A stretch of 35,219 nucleotides of DNA from Pseudomonadota bacterium (GTDB lineage Bacteria > Pseudomonadota > Gammaproteobacteria > Steroidobacterales > Steroidobacteraceae), in assembly GCA_025355245.1 (NCBI GenBank), contig JANXZZ010000255.1:1-35219 (forward strand). The letters are read 5' to 3'. Positions 14,085 through 22,888 of this stretch are shown piece after piece (the first letter of the stretch is position 1; each line of letters starts with the position of its first letter). The notes beneath the pieces were generated by a model. That model saw only the letters and a list, made by a program, of their open reading frames with translations, was not told the DNA's origin and ran no database searches. Position numbers and translations under genes: made by a program.

Positions 14085-17000
14085 TCAGTAGTCGATCTGG
14101 TAGACGATGCCGACGGTATTGCCGGGATCGTTCTGCGGTGTCGTGCCCTGCGCGGTGGCGCTGCCGTTGCCGACGACCGTCTGCAGCTTCAGGTGCTTGC
14201 TGAGGTCGACCTGTGCCTGCAGCTTGGTGATCCCGGTCGTGCTCTGCACGGCGCCGAGGTAGACCCGAGACGAAACGTAGCGACCCGCCTCGACGGTCGC
14301 CGCATTGCCGTCCGTGCCGCTGCTGCCGGCAACCGCGAGTCGATCGAGACCGAGCCGGCGCTGCACGGCGGCGAGCGGATCCGCGGAGCCGTAGCCGATG
14401 CCGCTGATCGAGGCGAGCGCGACTCCGATGCTGAGCATCTGCAACGGTCCGAGCTGCTTCGGGTCGGTACTGAACAGCAGGTTCGCCAGGATCGCGTCCT
14501 GCGGCTGCTCCGGCGTGCTCGTGAGCTCGACCGTGGGCGCCGAGGCATAGCCACCGACGGTGAGCGTCGCGGTACCCGTCGCCGAGCTGTTTTCGGCGAC
14601 GAAGTCGAGTGTCGGGTCGAGCGCGTTCCTCGGGCCCGCGCCGTTCAGGCTCACCCGGCCGCTCGTGAACGTGAGCGAGGCACCGGCCAGCGCCAGCGAG
14701 CCGCGGCGCATGTCGAAGCCCCCGGAGAACTCGGGCGCATCGTAGGTCCCGCCCACCAGGAGCTCGCCACCGAGCTCGGCGTCGAGTCCGCGTCCGCGCA
14801 CGAACACCCCGCGCGCCGCATCCACCGCGAGATCGAGCTTGATCGGTGCAAGCCGCCACGACGCCGGCGGTGGCGGTTTTGAGTGCGGGCGCCGCACGTC
14901 GAGCACCGCGACATCGTGCGGCAGTGCGTTCGGGATGTTGATTTCGGCGCGGATGATGTGGAAGCGCCCGCTCGACTCGAGCTGCGTATTCGCGCCGCCC
15001 TTGACGGTGAGCGAGCCGTCGACGCGCGCGGTCAGCAGATCGCTCGTCAGCGGCTGCGCATTGGCCGCGGTCAGGCTGAGGTCGACCGGGATCGAGGGCT
15101 CGAGCACCCCGATCGTGCCCTCGACCGTGACGGTACCGGGCCCGGCGTGGGCGACGAGCTTGTCGAGCTTGAGCGACTTGTCCGCCGCCCGCAGCGTCAG
15201 CGATACGTCCGAGAGGTGCGCGCCGTGCGCAAAGTCCTGGAAGTCGCCGTGCTCGACGGTCACGGTTCCCGCGACCTTGGGATCGGTCGCAAGGCCGGTT
15301 ACGTCTGCATTGATCGTCGCCTGCCCGCGCACCCGGCGGCCCCGCGGCTCGAGGAACGGGTTCGCGGTCGCAAGCGCCAGGGAGCCCTCGGCGTGCAGCG
15401 CAAAGGACTGGTCGCGCCGCGCCGGCACCGAACCCGCCACGTGCAGGTCGGCCACAGCGCCTGCGCGCACGTGCAGGTCCGCAACCGCACTGCCGTCGTG
15501 GAATGTGACGCTGCCGACAACCTCGGTCGCCGGGACCGCGCGACCGGCGTCACTGCGTACGCGCAGACCGGTGCCGTGCACGCGCGCCGTGCCTTCGGGA
15601 TTGGCAAAGGTTCCGGTCAGGTGCGCATCCGCCGTGACCGCACCGTCGACCGGCCAGTCCGGGTAGAGCAATGCGAGCGGCGCGGGCGTTGCGTTCGTCA
15701 GCGAGGCCGTGAGGTCGAGCGCGGGCGCGAGCCGCCCCGCGACCGCGAGCACCGCGCTGCCGCTGCCGAGCTCGACTGTGTCGACGGACAACCCGTCCCG
15801 GAACGCGAGCGTCGCGGGCGTGAGCAATCGCGCTTGCTGGCCGCGCACGGTCGCCTCGAGGGCGCTGACCCGCAGGCGTCGCGCCGCGAGATCGAGGCTT
15901 GCGACCGAACTCACCGCCGCGAGCGCACCGTCGGCGTTGGTCCAGGTGCTCGCGAGGTTGAACACCACGGCGTGCTCGGGCCCGGCGGCATCGACCCGGA
16001 ACGCGCCCGTGGCCGTCGCGACCACGAGGCCGTCGCCCTGCGCATGCAGCGCGACGACGGGATGGGTGGTCGGTGCATCGACGTGCCCGCTGACCGCCAG
16101 GTGGCCAATGCGATGCTCCGGCGTTCCCGCGTCTCTGGCCTCGAAGCGCACCTCCGCGCGGTGCCGGCCCTCGGCGGTGACGAAGTCGACGCTGCCCGCG
16201 AGGCTCCCGCGCACGGGCTCGCCGAGCAGGCGCTCGAACTCATCGAGGTGCGGTAACTCGAACGACACGCGGCCACGGATCGGCCGTTCGCCGGACGGTA
16301 AGCTCACATCGCCGCGTGCACTGGCGCTGCGCCACGTCGCGCGCTCGATCAGCGCGCGAATCTCGCCGTCGGCTGCGCGCTTGAGCGATGCGCCGATCCG
16401 CACCGGTGAGCTGTCGAGGCTGCCGTGCGCATCGACCGTCGCCGACGGGTGGTCGGGCAGGCCCTGGGCCTCGACGACGAGATCGACGACGCCGCGTGCT
16501 GCGGTGTGCGCCGTTCCGTCGACCTTCACGACCGCCTCGCCGCCAAAGTTTTCGCGCCGGCCGTGGATGCGTCCGTGCGCCCGGGCGGTACCGGCCAGCG
16601 ACGGCGACAAGGCTGCGAGCGAGGGGAGCTCGGCCTCCCAGTTGAAGTCGACTGCGCCCGCGCGATCGCTGCCGCTCACCGATAACTTGAGGCCATCCGC
16701 GTCGAGGCGCGCGCGCTCGAGGGTGAACGTCGTGCCGCGCGTCGCGCCGGATGCGCTCAGCATTGCCCCCGGCGACAGCAGCCGTGCCCACGCGTCGCTG
16801 CCGCCGACGCCCACCAGGCCAACGGTGAGTGTGCCGCGTCTTTCCCCGTCCTGCTCCGCGACCGCGACGGAGACGGTCGCGGCCCCCTCGACGCCAATCC
16901 CGACGAGGCGCGCGAAGACGCCGACCGCCGGTAGCTTCGCCGTGAACGCGAGCTGTGGTCGCGCACCCGCGCGCGCCCAGCCGCGCACCTCGGCCAGCAC

Positions 17001-18119
17001 GTGCGCGGCCGTGAAATCCGCGCGCCACGCCGCGTCGGTGTATTTCGCAGTGATGTCGAGCTCGACGGGTGCCGCTGCGAAGAGCGCGGGCTCCGCGCCC
17101 GGGATCCTCAGGCCCTCGAGCGTCGCCGTCGCTTTCGCCGCGCCAAGATCGCCGTCGACATCGACCGCCAGGCTCCGCAAGCTCGTTGCGCCGACGTGCG
17201 CTCCCAACACCCGCAGCCGCGCGGACATCACGGGCGCCGCGAAGCGACCGTGGAAGTGACCGTTGAGCTCGACGCCGTCCCACGAGATCGCCGGACTCAG
17301 GCTCATCGCGGGTGCGCTGCCGGTGACGTCGACGTCGGCAATGCCGGCGGTCCAGTTCACCGTGCCCGTCGCGTTCGCCCGCAGCGCACCCGCGGCGAGC
17401 ACGACGCGGGTCGTCTCGGCATTGCGCGGACCGACGACGCTCGCGTGCGCCGACAGGGCGCCAAGGCCCGGGAGTCCGGCCAGGTTCTGCAGCGGTCCCG
17501 CGGCCGGCTCCTCGACATCGAGCGCCGCATTCACCCGCCGCGCGTCGATCTCGCCGACGACCTGGTACGTGCCAGGCCCGTCGAGCCGCCGGGCGAACAG
17601 CGATGTATCAACCTCGCGCGTACCGATCGCGTGCACGTGTCCGCGCAGGTCGAGGAGCGCATCCGCGCCCGCGAGTTCGCGATCCAGTTCCAGGCGCGGC
17701 AGCTCGAGCGTGGCGACGTCGAAGCGCTGCAAGAACGCCGGGCCCGCATCGCCGCTACCGGCAGCGGGGTTCGCGACCGGCGCGCGCGATACGAGCACGT
17801 GACCGGCGCGCAAGAGATCGACGTCGACGTGCCGGAGCAGGAGCCGGCTCGCGGACGAGCGCAGCGTAATGTCGGTCGCGACCAGCCACACGCCCCGCCC
17901 ATCGCGAAGCTCGAGGCGATCGAGATGCAGCTCTCCCGGAAGGCGCCCGGAGAGCCCGGTGATCACGACGCGATTGTCGCTCAGGCGCGTAGCCAGCTGC
18001 TCGATGAGTCGCTGCCCGGAGTCCGTGTTCGCGAATTCCCACAGCGCGAGTACAAGTACGAGCGGCACCGCCGCCACGAGCGCGAGGATCGCCAGAAACC
18101 GTCTGGAGGGGCGGCGCAC
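14085..18119 (-). CDS. tamB: Translocation and assembly module subunit TamB
   Basis: A 1344-residue inner-membrane-anchored protein spanning the periplasm. It has one N-terminal membrane segment (RFLAILALVAAVPLVLVLAL, about 7-26), then more than a thousand residues of repetitive beta-rich sequence. The conserved DUF490/TamB domain at the end contains AEINIPNALPHDVAVLD, then ARGVFVRGRGLDAELGGELLV and SISGIGYGSADPLAAVQ. Length is close to E. coli TamB (about 1260). TamB forms a groove-like beta-structure thought to help outer-membrane protein assembly and move phospholipids to the outer membrane. The start is a GTG that shares its first base with the last base of the tamA stop (TAGTG), so the pair is translationally coupled. 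The long open frames on the opposite strand across this gene are GC-driven shadows. Confidence 0.93.
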   Translation of the reverse strand: MRRPSRRFLAILALVAAVPLVLVLALWEFANTDSGQRLIEQLATRLSDNRVVITGLSGRLPGELHLDRLELRDGRGVWLVATDITLRSSASRLLLRHVDVDLLRAGHVLVSRAPVANPAAGSGDAGPAFLQRFDVATLELPRLELDRELAGADALLDLRGHVHAIGTREVDTSLFARRLDGPGTYQVVGEIDARRVNAALDVEEPAAGPLQNLAGLPGLGALSAHASVVGPRNAETTRVVLAAGALRANATGTVNWTAGIADVDVTGSAPAMSLSPAISWDGVELNGHFHGRFAAPVMSARLRVLGAHVGATSLRSLAVDVDGDLGAAKATATLEGLRIPGAEPALFAAAPVELDITAKYTDAAWRADFTAAHVLAEVRGWARAGARPQLAFTAKLPAVGVFARLVGIGVEGAATVSVAVAEQDGERRGTLTVGLVGVGGSDAWARLLSPGAMLSASGATRGTTFTLERARLDADGLKLSVSGSDRAGAVDFNWEAELPSLAALSPSLAGTARAHGRIHGRRENFGGEAVVKVDGTAHTAARGVVDLVVEAQGLPDHPSATVDAHGSLDSSPVRIGASLKRAADGEIRALIERATWRSASARGDVSLPSGERPIRGRVSFELPHLDEFERLLGEPVRGSLAGSVDFVTAEGRHRAEVRFEARDAGTPEHRIGHLAVSGHVDAPTTHPVVALHAQGDGLVVATATGAFRVDAAGPEHAVVFNLASTWTNADGALAAVSSVASLDLAARRLRVSALEATVRGQQARLLTPATLAFRDGLSVDTVELGSGSAVLAVAGRLAPALDLTASLTNATPAPLALLYPDWPVDGAVTADAHLTGTFANPEGTARVHGTGLRVRSDAGRAVPATEVVGSVTFHDGSAVADLHVRAGAVADLHVAGSVPARRDQSFALHAEGSLALATANPFLEPRGRRVRGQATINADVTGLATDPKVAGTVTVEHGDFQDFAHGAHLSDVSLTLRAADKSLKLDKLVAHAGPGTVTVEGTIGVLEPSIPVDLSLTAANAQPLTSDLLTARVDGSLTVKGGANTQLESSGRFHIIRAEINIPNALPHDVAVLDVRRPHSKPPPPASWRLAPIKLDLAVDAARGVFVRGRGLDAELGGELLVGGTYDAPEFSGGFDMRRGSLALAGASLTFTSGRVSLNGAGPRNALDPTLDFVAENSSATGTATLTVGGYASAPTVELTSTPEQPQDAILANLLFSTDPKQLGPLQMLSIGVALASISGIGYGSADPLAAVQRRLGLDRLAVAGSSGTDGNAATVEAGRYVSSRVYLGAVQSTTGITKLQAQVDLSKHLKLQTVVGNGSATAQGTTPQNDPGNTVGIVYQIDY

Positions 18120-20029
18120 TAGAAGACCTGCCCGAGACCGAGGTAGATCTCGAAGGATGCGCCACCCTGCAACTTGGTGACCGGAACGGCGACGTCGAAG
18201 CGGATCGGACCGATCGGCGTGTAGTAGCGTATGCCGCCGCCGAGGCCAACCGACGGTCGGCCCTGCAGCAGGTGTCCGTCGGCGCTGACCGCGCCCGCGT
18301 CCGCGAACACGACCGCGCCGAAGTTCTTCGCGATGCGCTGCCGGAACTCGACGCCCGCGGCGTCCACCGCGCTACCGCCGGTCGGCTGCGTGTCCGGGAA
18401 CTGCGGTCCGACCGACTGGTAGGTGAAGCCGCGGACCGTGCCGCTGCCACCCGCGTAGAAGCGCTGGTCGGGTGGCAGGTCGAAGGGCGCGGCGCCGTGC
18501 GCCTGGCCCGCAAGCGCGCGCACCGCGACGACACTGCGACCGACGGGGGTGAGGCCGAGCGCGTTCAGGTCGTAGAACGCCGCGGCGTCCGCCTGCGCGA
18601 CGACGAACGTGGCGGGGATCGCGGTGAACGAGCGGGTCGGCGTGACACTCAGCGAGGCGCGTATGCCGTGCAGCGGATCCTGCAGCGGGTTGGTGATGCC
18701 GGTGCTGTTGTAACGCGCGGCGATCGGTAGCCCCACGAGCGTGTAGTCGCGGATGATGGTTTCCTGAGTGATCTGCTCGCGCTCGGCCGAGAGGCCAACG
18801 CTGCTGGTCCAGAACGCCGAGAAACGGCGGCTCAGGAGTACGCTCGAGGTGATCGCGGTCTGGTCGTAGGCCCGCAGCGACTGCCTGAGCGAGGCCACGT
18901 TCACCTGCAGGTTCTCGTCGCGCGCACCGAAGTCGGGCTTGGTGAACTGCGCGCTCAGGTTGTAGCCGAGGCCCGAGGTCGCATGACCGCCGATGTCGAT
19001 CGCGGTTGCCGCGACGGTGAGCTGCTCGGCGCTGCCGAAGAGGTCGCGGTCCGTCCAGCGCACGCCCGCGCTGCCGCCGAGATCGCTCGAATACGCGGCG
19101 TTGAAGCCGAGCGTGTGCCGCAGGCGCTCCCGCAGCACCAGGGTCAGCGACACGCGCCCGTCATCGTCCGGACGCTCGGCGAGCTTCACGGTCACGCTGC
19201 TGAATACGCCGAGCGCGAGCAGATCGCGTCGTGCCTCCTCGATCTTGCCCGGACTGTAGGGCTGCCCGGTCACGACGAGCAGCCGCCGGCGGACGAAGCT
19301 CTCCTCGACGTGCTTGAGCCCGGTCAGCGCGATCGCACCGATGCGCGCCACCGATCCGCGCACGACGCGGTAGACGATGTCGAGCGCGAAGTCCTCGGGG
19401 ACCTCGTAGGCGACCGGCGTGTCCACGACCGCGAACGCGTAGCCGTCCTCCTCGAGCCGGTTGAGGAGCCGCGCCTGCGCGTCGAGAACCGCGACCGCGT
19501 AGGCGGGCTCGCCGGACTCGAGCCCGAGCGCGCGGCGCTCCTCGACCGAGATCTCGCCGTCGATCGTGATCTTGCCGACGTGGTAGATCTTGCCGGGCAC
19601 GAGCTCGACACGAACCGTCGCGTCCTGGCCGGCGGGCAGCGCGTTGATCGAGTCACCGAGTTCCGGATCGTCGAGCGGCTTGCCGTTGATCGTGATCGCT
19701 ACCCGGCTCTGGTAGTAGCCGTAGCTCTCGAGCACGGTCTTGAAGCGATCAATGTCCTCGCGCGCCCGGCCGATCAGCGCGAACGGGCCCACGGGAGCGG
19801 TTTCGCGCAGCGTCTCGAGCTGCGAGCTCGTCCGCAGCGCCTCATTGACCGGATCGCTCTCGGTTGCGGAGATCGATACCGAATACGACTGCGGATCCGC
19901 GGCCCGCGTCGCTGCGCTCGCGATCAGTAGCGAGGCGCCGAGGAGCGCGCCGAGCGCGCGCAGGCGCGCGCTCCGACCGCGCCCGGGGATATTCGCTCGA
20001 CACGGCCTCGCCGACGTCCAACCACGCAA
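18119..20029 (-). CDS. tamA: Translocation and assembly module subunit TamA (Omp85 family)
   Basis: A protein of about 636 residues. A hydrophobic signal (RLRALGALLGASLLIASAATRA) precedes three POTRA-like domains (roughly 45-310, including VELVPGKIYHVGKITIDG and RIGAIALTGLKHVEESFVRRRL) and a C-terminal 16-strand Omp85 barrel. The barrel has the loop-6 region FYAGGSGTVRGF and ends in LGLGQVF with a terminal Phe, the usual BAM recognition signal. TamA sits in the outer membrane and works with TamB. There is no ATG at a sensible place: I chose the TTG at 20029 because AAGGA lies nine bases upstream and the signal peptide follows soon after; the frame stays open to 20242. Start position is uncertain, identity is not. 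Confidence 0.9.
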   Translation of the reverse strand: MRGWTSARPCRANIPGRGRSARLRALGALLGASLLIASAATRAADPQSYSVSISATESDPVNEALRTSSQLETLRETAPVGPFALIGRAREDIDRFKTVLESYGYYQSRVAITINGKPLDDPELGDSINALPAGQDATVRVELVPGKIYHVGKITIDGEISVEERRALGLESGEPAYAVAVLDAQARLLNRLEEDGYAFAVVDTPVAYEVPEDFALDIVYRVVRGSVARIGAIALTGLKHVEESFVRRRLLVVTGQPYSPGKIEEARRDLLALGVFSSVTVKLAERPDDDGRVSLTLVLRERLRHTLGFNAAYSSDLGGSAGVRWTDRDLFGSAEQLTVAATAIDIGGHATSGLGYNLSAQFTKPDFGARDENLQVNVASLRQSLRAYDQTAITSSVLLSRRFSAFWTSSVGLSAEREQITQETIIRDYTLVGLPIAARYNSTGITNPLQDPLHGIRASLSVTPTRSFTAIPATFVVAQADAAAFYDLNALGLTPVGRSVVAVRALAGQAHGAAPFDLPPDQRFYAGGSGTVRGFTYQSVGPQFPDTQPTGGSAVDAAGVEFRQRIAKNFGAVVFADAGAVSADGHLLQGRPSVGLGGGIRYYTPIGPIRFDVAVPVTKLQGGASFEIYLGLGQVF

Positions 20030-20384
20030 TACCAACGGTCCTTCTGAAGCCGGTCGGGGGGCGGGGATCGCCCCCTCGGAACCGATTGCGCGAGGGCTCG
20101 GGCGATGAGCCGCGCACGCGGTTTCCGGGCGGTTCGGCAACGCCCGCAAATAGTAGCCGTTTGGCACGGCGAGGCCCGCAAAGCGCGCTACCGGCTCCCC
20201 TGGCCGCTCACGACCGCGTGCCCGGCTGAATCGGCGTCCCACGCGAATAGTCGCCCTAGAATCATTGACTTAAGTGAGGGACGCCCGGCGACCGAGGGCC
20301 CATCCATGCGCGTCCCGCCCGGCCGCGCCGCGGGCCCCTGCGCTCCGACTCCCGGTTCCGCCGGAAGTTCGATCGCGGGTCCGC
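20030..20384. other. Gap between the DUF2306 gene and tamA
   Basis: This 355-base stretch holds the leader of tamA. The tamA frame remains open through its first two thirds (to 20242), so a longer N-terminus cannot be excluded, but the codons there give Arg/Pro-rich sequence unlike a protein. The only AT-richer patch is at about 20245-20277 (containing CTAGAATCATTGACTTAAG) and is the most likely promoter region; no clean -10/-35 pair for the minus strand could be assigned. I see no RNA gene or repeat here. Confidence 0.4.
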
Positions 20385-21041
20385 CTAGGACGGCGGCAGG
20401 CCCTCGAGGCTCGCCGGCCGCGCCGTACCGAAAACGCTCGGCCAGGCGACGATGAACGTGGGCACGACCCACGCGATGATGTTGCACATGAAGAGGATCG
20501 ACGGACTCGTGTCGCCGTCGAGATCGGAGAACCACGGGATCGCCACCAGCACCCGGTCCGTCAGGAATATCAGGGTCACCGCGTAGCTGCGAATCATCCA
20601 GTGACGGTGCTGCTCGAAATTGCGGCGGCGGATGCAGTAGAACGCCATGCCCGTCGTCAGCATCCAGAGCAGCGCCTGCGTCGTGACCGCGATGCGGGTC
20701 GGCAGTGCATTGTGCAGCGCCGTGATGTAGATGCCGAGCGGCGCCGCGATCGCAACCCCGATCACGTAACAGCGCCCGAGGATCCGGTGCACCCGCGCAT
20801 GGCGCCGCCGCAGGCGCGTCGAGAACTGCGTCGCGCCGAGGCAGAGCACCAGCAGCCCCGCGAGCCCGTGCGGCAGCAGCAGCCAGCGAACCGGCAAGTA
20901 ATAGGTCCACTGCGGATCGCCGTGGTCGACGATGAAGCGCTCGTTGTTGTAGACGACGAAGAGCGCGAGCGCAGCGATGAACGCGAACAGGATCTGCTTG
21001 GCCGGGAACGGGCGCAGGGTCTTCGGCGCATTGGACGACAT
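20385..21041 (-). CDS. DUF2306 family membrane protein
   Basis: A 218-residue membrane protein with about six to seven hydrophobic segments. It carries conserved histidines typical of the DUF2306 family: LLPHGLAGLL, RRHARVHRILGRCYV and NFEQHRHWMIRSYA. The paired His residues at membrane borders make heme or metal binding conceivable, and the family has been compared with cytochrome b561-like proteins, but no function is proven. A soluble C-terminal tail is short. GGAGG five bases before the ATG fixes the start. It is divergent from the pigment cluster with a 518-base gap and on the same strand as tamA, 355 bases upstream of it, so it is probably its own transcript. Confidence 0.83.
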   Translation of the reverse strand: MSSNAPKTLRPFPAKQILFAFIAALALFVVYNNERFIVDHGDPQWTYYLPVRWLLLPHGLAGLLVLCLGATQFSTRLRRRHARVHRILGRCYVIGVAIAAPLGIYITALHNALPTRIAVTTQALLWMLTTGMAFYCIRRRNFEQHRHWMIRSYAVTLIFLTDRVLVAIPWFSDLDGDTSPSILFMCNIIAWVVPTFIVAWPSVFGTARPASLEGLPPS

Positions 21042-21188
21042 CTCGGCCTCCGGAATTACGTGGAAATCCAGCGCTTCGCCCTATTTTCCCCGGCGCGCCG
21101 CAGCGGCCCGCCGTTTCGCTGGCTATCCGCGGGCCGGCGCGCGTCCGTATTTGTACACGCTCGCCGGCGCGGTGTCGCGCGGCACGAG

Positions 21189-21209
21189 GGCGCCCGACAA
21201 CCGGGCGCC
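21189..21209. repeat. Perfect stem-loop in the border gap
   Basis: GGCGCCCG (21189-21196) and CGGGCGCC (21202-21209) form a perfect 8-bp GC-only stem with the 5-base loop ACAAC. There is no T-run on either side, so it is not a standard rho-independent terminator. It may be a transcription boundary or a protein-binding site. Confidence 0.5.
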
Positions 21210-21303
21210 TACGGCACGCGGGAGGCGCGCGAGCCGGCGCGGGTCGGGTCCGGCGAACTCTCTGCACGCCGTTCTCCTCTGCAGCCATGGTGAGCCCCGG
21301 GAC

Positions 21304-21312
21304 TGCTATCCT
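21304..21312 (+). promoter_or_regulatory. Extended -10 box (TGCTATCCT) upstream of the first pigment block
   Basis: TGC precedes TATCCT (21307-21312), the same form of extended -10 seen at the Lgt-like gene. A start of transcription near 21319 would leave about 240 bases of leader before the ATG at 21560. No good -35 was found. Confidence 0.35.
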
Positions 21313-21559
21313 TGCGCCGCTGCCGCGAGGAATAGCATCGATCGCGACGCACGAGGATGGCGCCCCGGCGTGGCTCTGCCACCGGCACGGCGCGGCGGCG
21401 ACCGGAATCGAACTCCAGAGCCGCGCCCACTGGCGCAGGACCCCGCCCGGTGACACAGGATGTCGGAATGCCGCACGTCGCGACTTCGCCCGTTTTCTCG
21501 CGCCGCGGCAACGACGAGCGCCCGTGCGGGACGCCGGGCGCGAGCTGAGCAGCAAGCAC

Positions 21560-22888
21560 ATGGCGTCCGAGCCCAACCGCGCTCCTGGCATCGATGTGGA
21601 GGTCGACGTCCTCGTCATCGGCGGCGGTCCCGCGGGATCGACCGCCGCGACGCTGCTTGCGGGGAAAGGCCATCGCGTTCAGCTCCTCGAGAAGGAACGG
21701 CACCCGCGCTTTCACATCGGCGAGTCGCTGCTGCCCGCGAACCTGCCGCTCCTCGAACGCCTCGGTGTCGCGGACGAAGTGCGCGCGATCGGCATGCAGA
21801 AGTTCGGCGCCGAGTTCGTGGCGCCGTGGCTCGGTCGCGGCGAGACCTTCGAGTTCAAGGACAGCTGGGACTCGGCGCAGCCCTTCTCGTACCAAGTACG
21901 GCGCTCGGAGTTCGACGAGATTCTGATCCGGCGCGCCGCGCGGGCGGGCGCCATCGTCACCGAGGGTTGTCGCGTGCGCGAGGTCGCCTTCACCGACGGC
22001 ACGCATCCCGTCCATGTCACGGGCACGCACGACGGTGGTCGCCTCGAGACCTGGCGCGCGCGGTTCCTCGTCGACGCTTCCGGCCGCGACACCTTCCTCG
22101 CCGCGCGGCTCGGAACCAAGCAGCGCAATGACCGGCATGGCAGCGCGGCCATGTACGGCCACTTCACCGGCGCGCGGCGCTACGAGGACCGCCGCGCCGG
22201 CGACATCTCGATCTACTGGTTCGAGCACGGCTGGCTGTGGTTCATCCCGCTCGCCGACGGCACCAGCAGCGTCGGCGCAGTCGTCTGGCCGGCCTTCATG
22301 AAGGCGCGCACGGTGCCGGTCGCCGACTACTTCCTGGCGGCGATCGGGGAGTGCGAGCCGTTGGCGGCACGCCTGCGCGATGCGACGCTCGTGTCCGCGG
22401 TCGAGGCGACCGGCAACTATTCCTACACCTCGGCGCTGAGCCACGGCCCGCACTACGTTCTCGTGGGCGATGCGTTCGCGTTCATCGACCCGGTGTTCTC
22501 CTCGGGTGTGTGGCTCGCGATGAACGGCGCCGCGGAAGGCGCCGAGGTCATCGACACCTGCCTCAGGGATCCCGCGCGGGCGCCGGCGGCGCTGCGCCAT
22601 TTCGACCGAACGATGCGCTGGGGACCCAAGGTGTTCTCGTGGTTCATCTACCGCATGACGAACCCGACGATGCGCGACCTCTTCATGCATCCGCGCAATG
22701 CCTGGCGCATGAAGAACGCGATCCTTTCGGTACTGTCGGGCGACATTTTCGGGCGCACGCCGATCTGGGGATCGCTGCGCTCGTTCAAGGTGCTCTACTA
22801 CATCGCCTCGGTGCTGAACCTGCGCCGCAGTGTCGCCGCGTTCCGGCAGCACGCGACCGACATCAAGCCGGTGCCCGGCAGTGAGTAG
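21560..22888 (+). CDS. FAD-dependent halogenase-like oxidoreductase of the aryl-polyene cluster
   Basis: A 442-residue flavoprotein of the flavin-dependent halogenase/geranylgeranyl-reductase superfamily. The Rossmann motif GGGPAG is at 21-26, followed by HIGESLLP (52-59). Two features of true flavin-dependent halogenases are present: WLWFIP at 225-230 fits the WxWxIP motif, and Lys81 in MQKFGAEF stands where PltA/CndH-type enzymes carry their Lys. A second FAD segment is LVGDAFAFIDPVFSSGVWLAMNGA (in part). Xanthomonadins are brominated aryl polyenes, so halogenation is a possible role, but proteins of this kind in non-halogenated aryl-polyene clusters may only oxidise or reduce. The ATG at 21560 lacks a clear ribosome site. 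It overlaps the chorismatase gene by eight bases and begins the first block of the cluster. Confidence 0.85.
   Translation: MASEPNRAPGIDVEVDVLVIGGGPAGSTAATLLAGKGHRVQLLEKERHPRFHIGESLLPANLPLLERLGVADEVRAIGMQKFGAEFVAPWLGRGETFEFKDSWDSAQPFSYQVRRSEFDEILIRRAARAGAIVTEGCRVREVAFTDGTHPVHVTGTHDGGRLETWRARFLVDASGRDTFLAARLGTKQRNDRHGSAAMYGHFTGARRYEDRRAGDISIYWFEHGWLWFIPLADGTSSVGAVVWPAFMKARTVPVADYFLAAIGECEPLAARLRDATLVSAVEATGNYSYTSALSHGPHYVLVGDAFAFIDPVFSSGVWLAMNGAAEGAEVIDTCLRDPARAPAALRHFDRTMRWGPKVFSWFIYRMTNPTMRDLFMHPRNAWRMKNAILSVLSGDIFGRTPIWGSLRSFKVLYYIASVLNLRRSVAAFRQHATDIKPVPGSE

Larger units (their letters stand above)
21042..21559. other. 518-base gap at the left border of the pigment cluster
   Basis: No convincing gene. 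The frame of the oxidoreductase stays open back to 21287, but the translated sequence is Arg/Pro/Gly-rich and unlike the family. A 63-codon frame at 21357-21548 ending 11 bases before the oxidoreductase start has the composition of chance high-GC sequence. The gap holds an AT-richer patch next to the DUF2306 start (about 21090-21100 and 21145-21160), a strong stem-loop at 21189-21209 and an extended -10 box at 21304-21312, which would give a leader of about 240 bases for the cluster's first block. Confidence 0.5.

Noticed and set aside
14883-17259. Several long plus-strand frames across tamB
   Set aside because: They lie antisense to a clear TamB sequence with conserved C-terminal domain; their translations are low-complexity Arg/Ala-rich.
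21404-21416. A sequence like a tRNA T-loop on the minus strand (GGAGTTCGATTCC)
   Set aside because: The bases on each side do not pair as a T-stem, and no anticodon arm or acceptor stem could be built around it.
21357-21548. 63-codon frame as a possible leader peptide gene
   Set aside because: Composition is typical of chance high-GC reading and there is no convincing ribosome site or attenuator structure after it.
21287-21559. N-terminal extension of the halogenase-like gene
   Set aside because: The added 91 residues have no family match, precede the Rossmann motif by too far, and part of them lies upstream of the likely transcript start.
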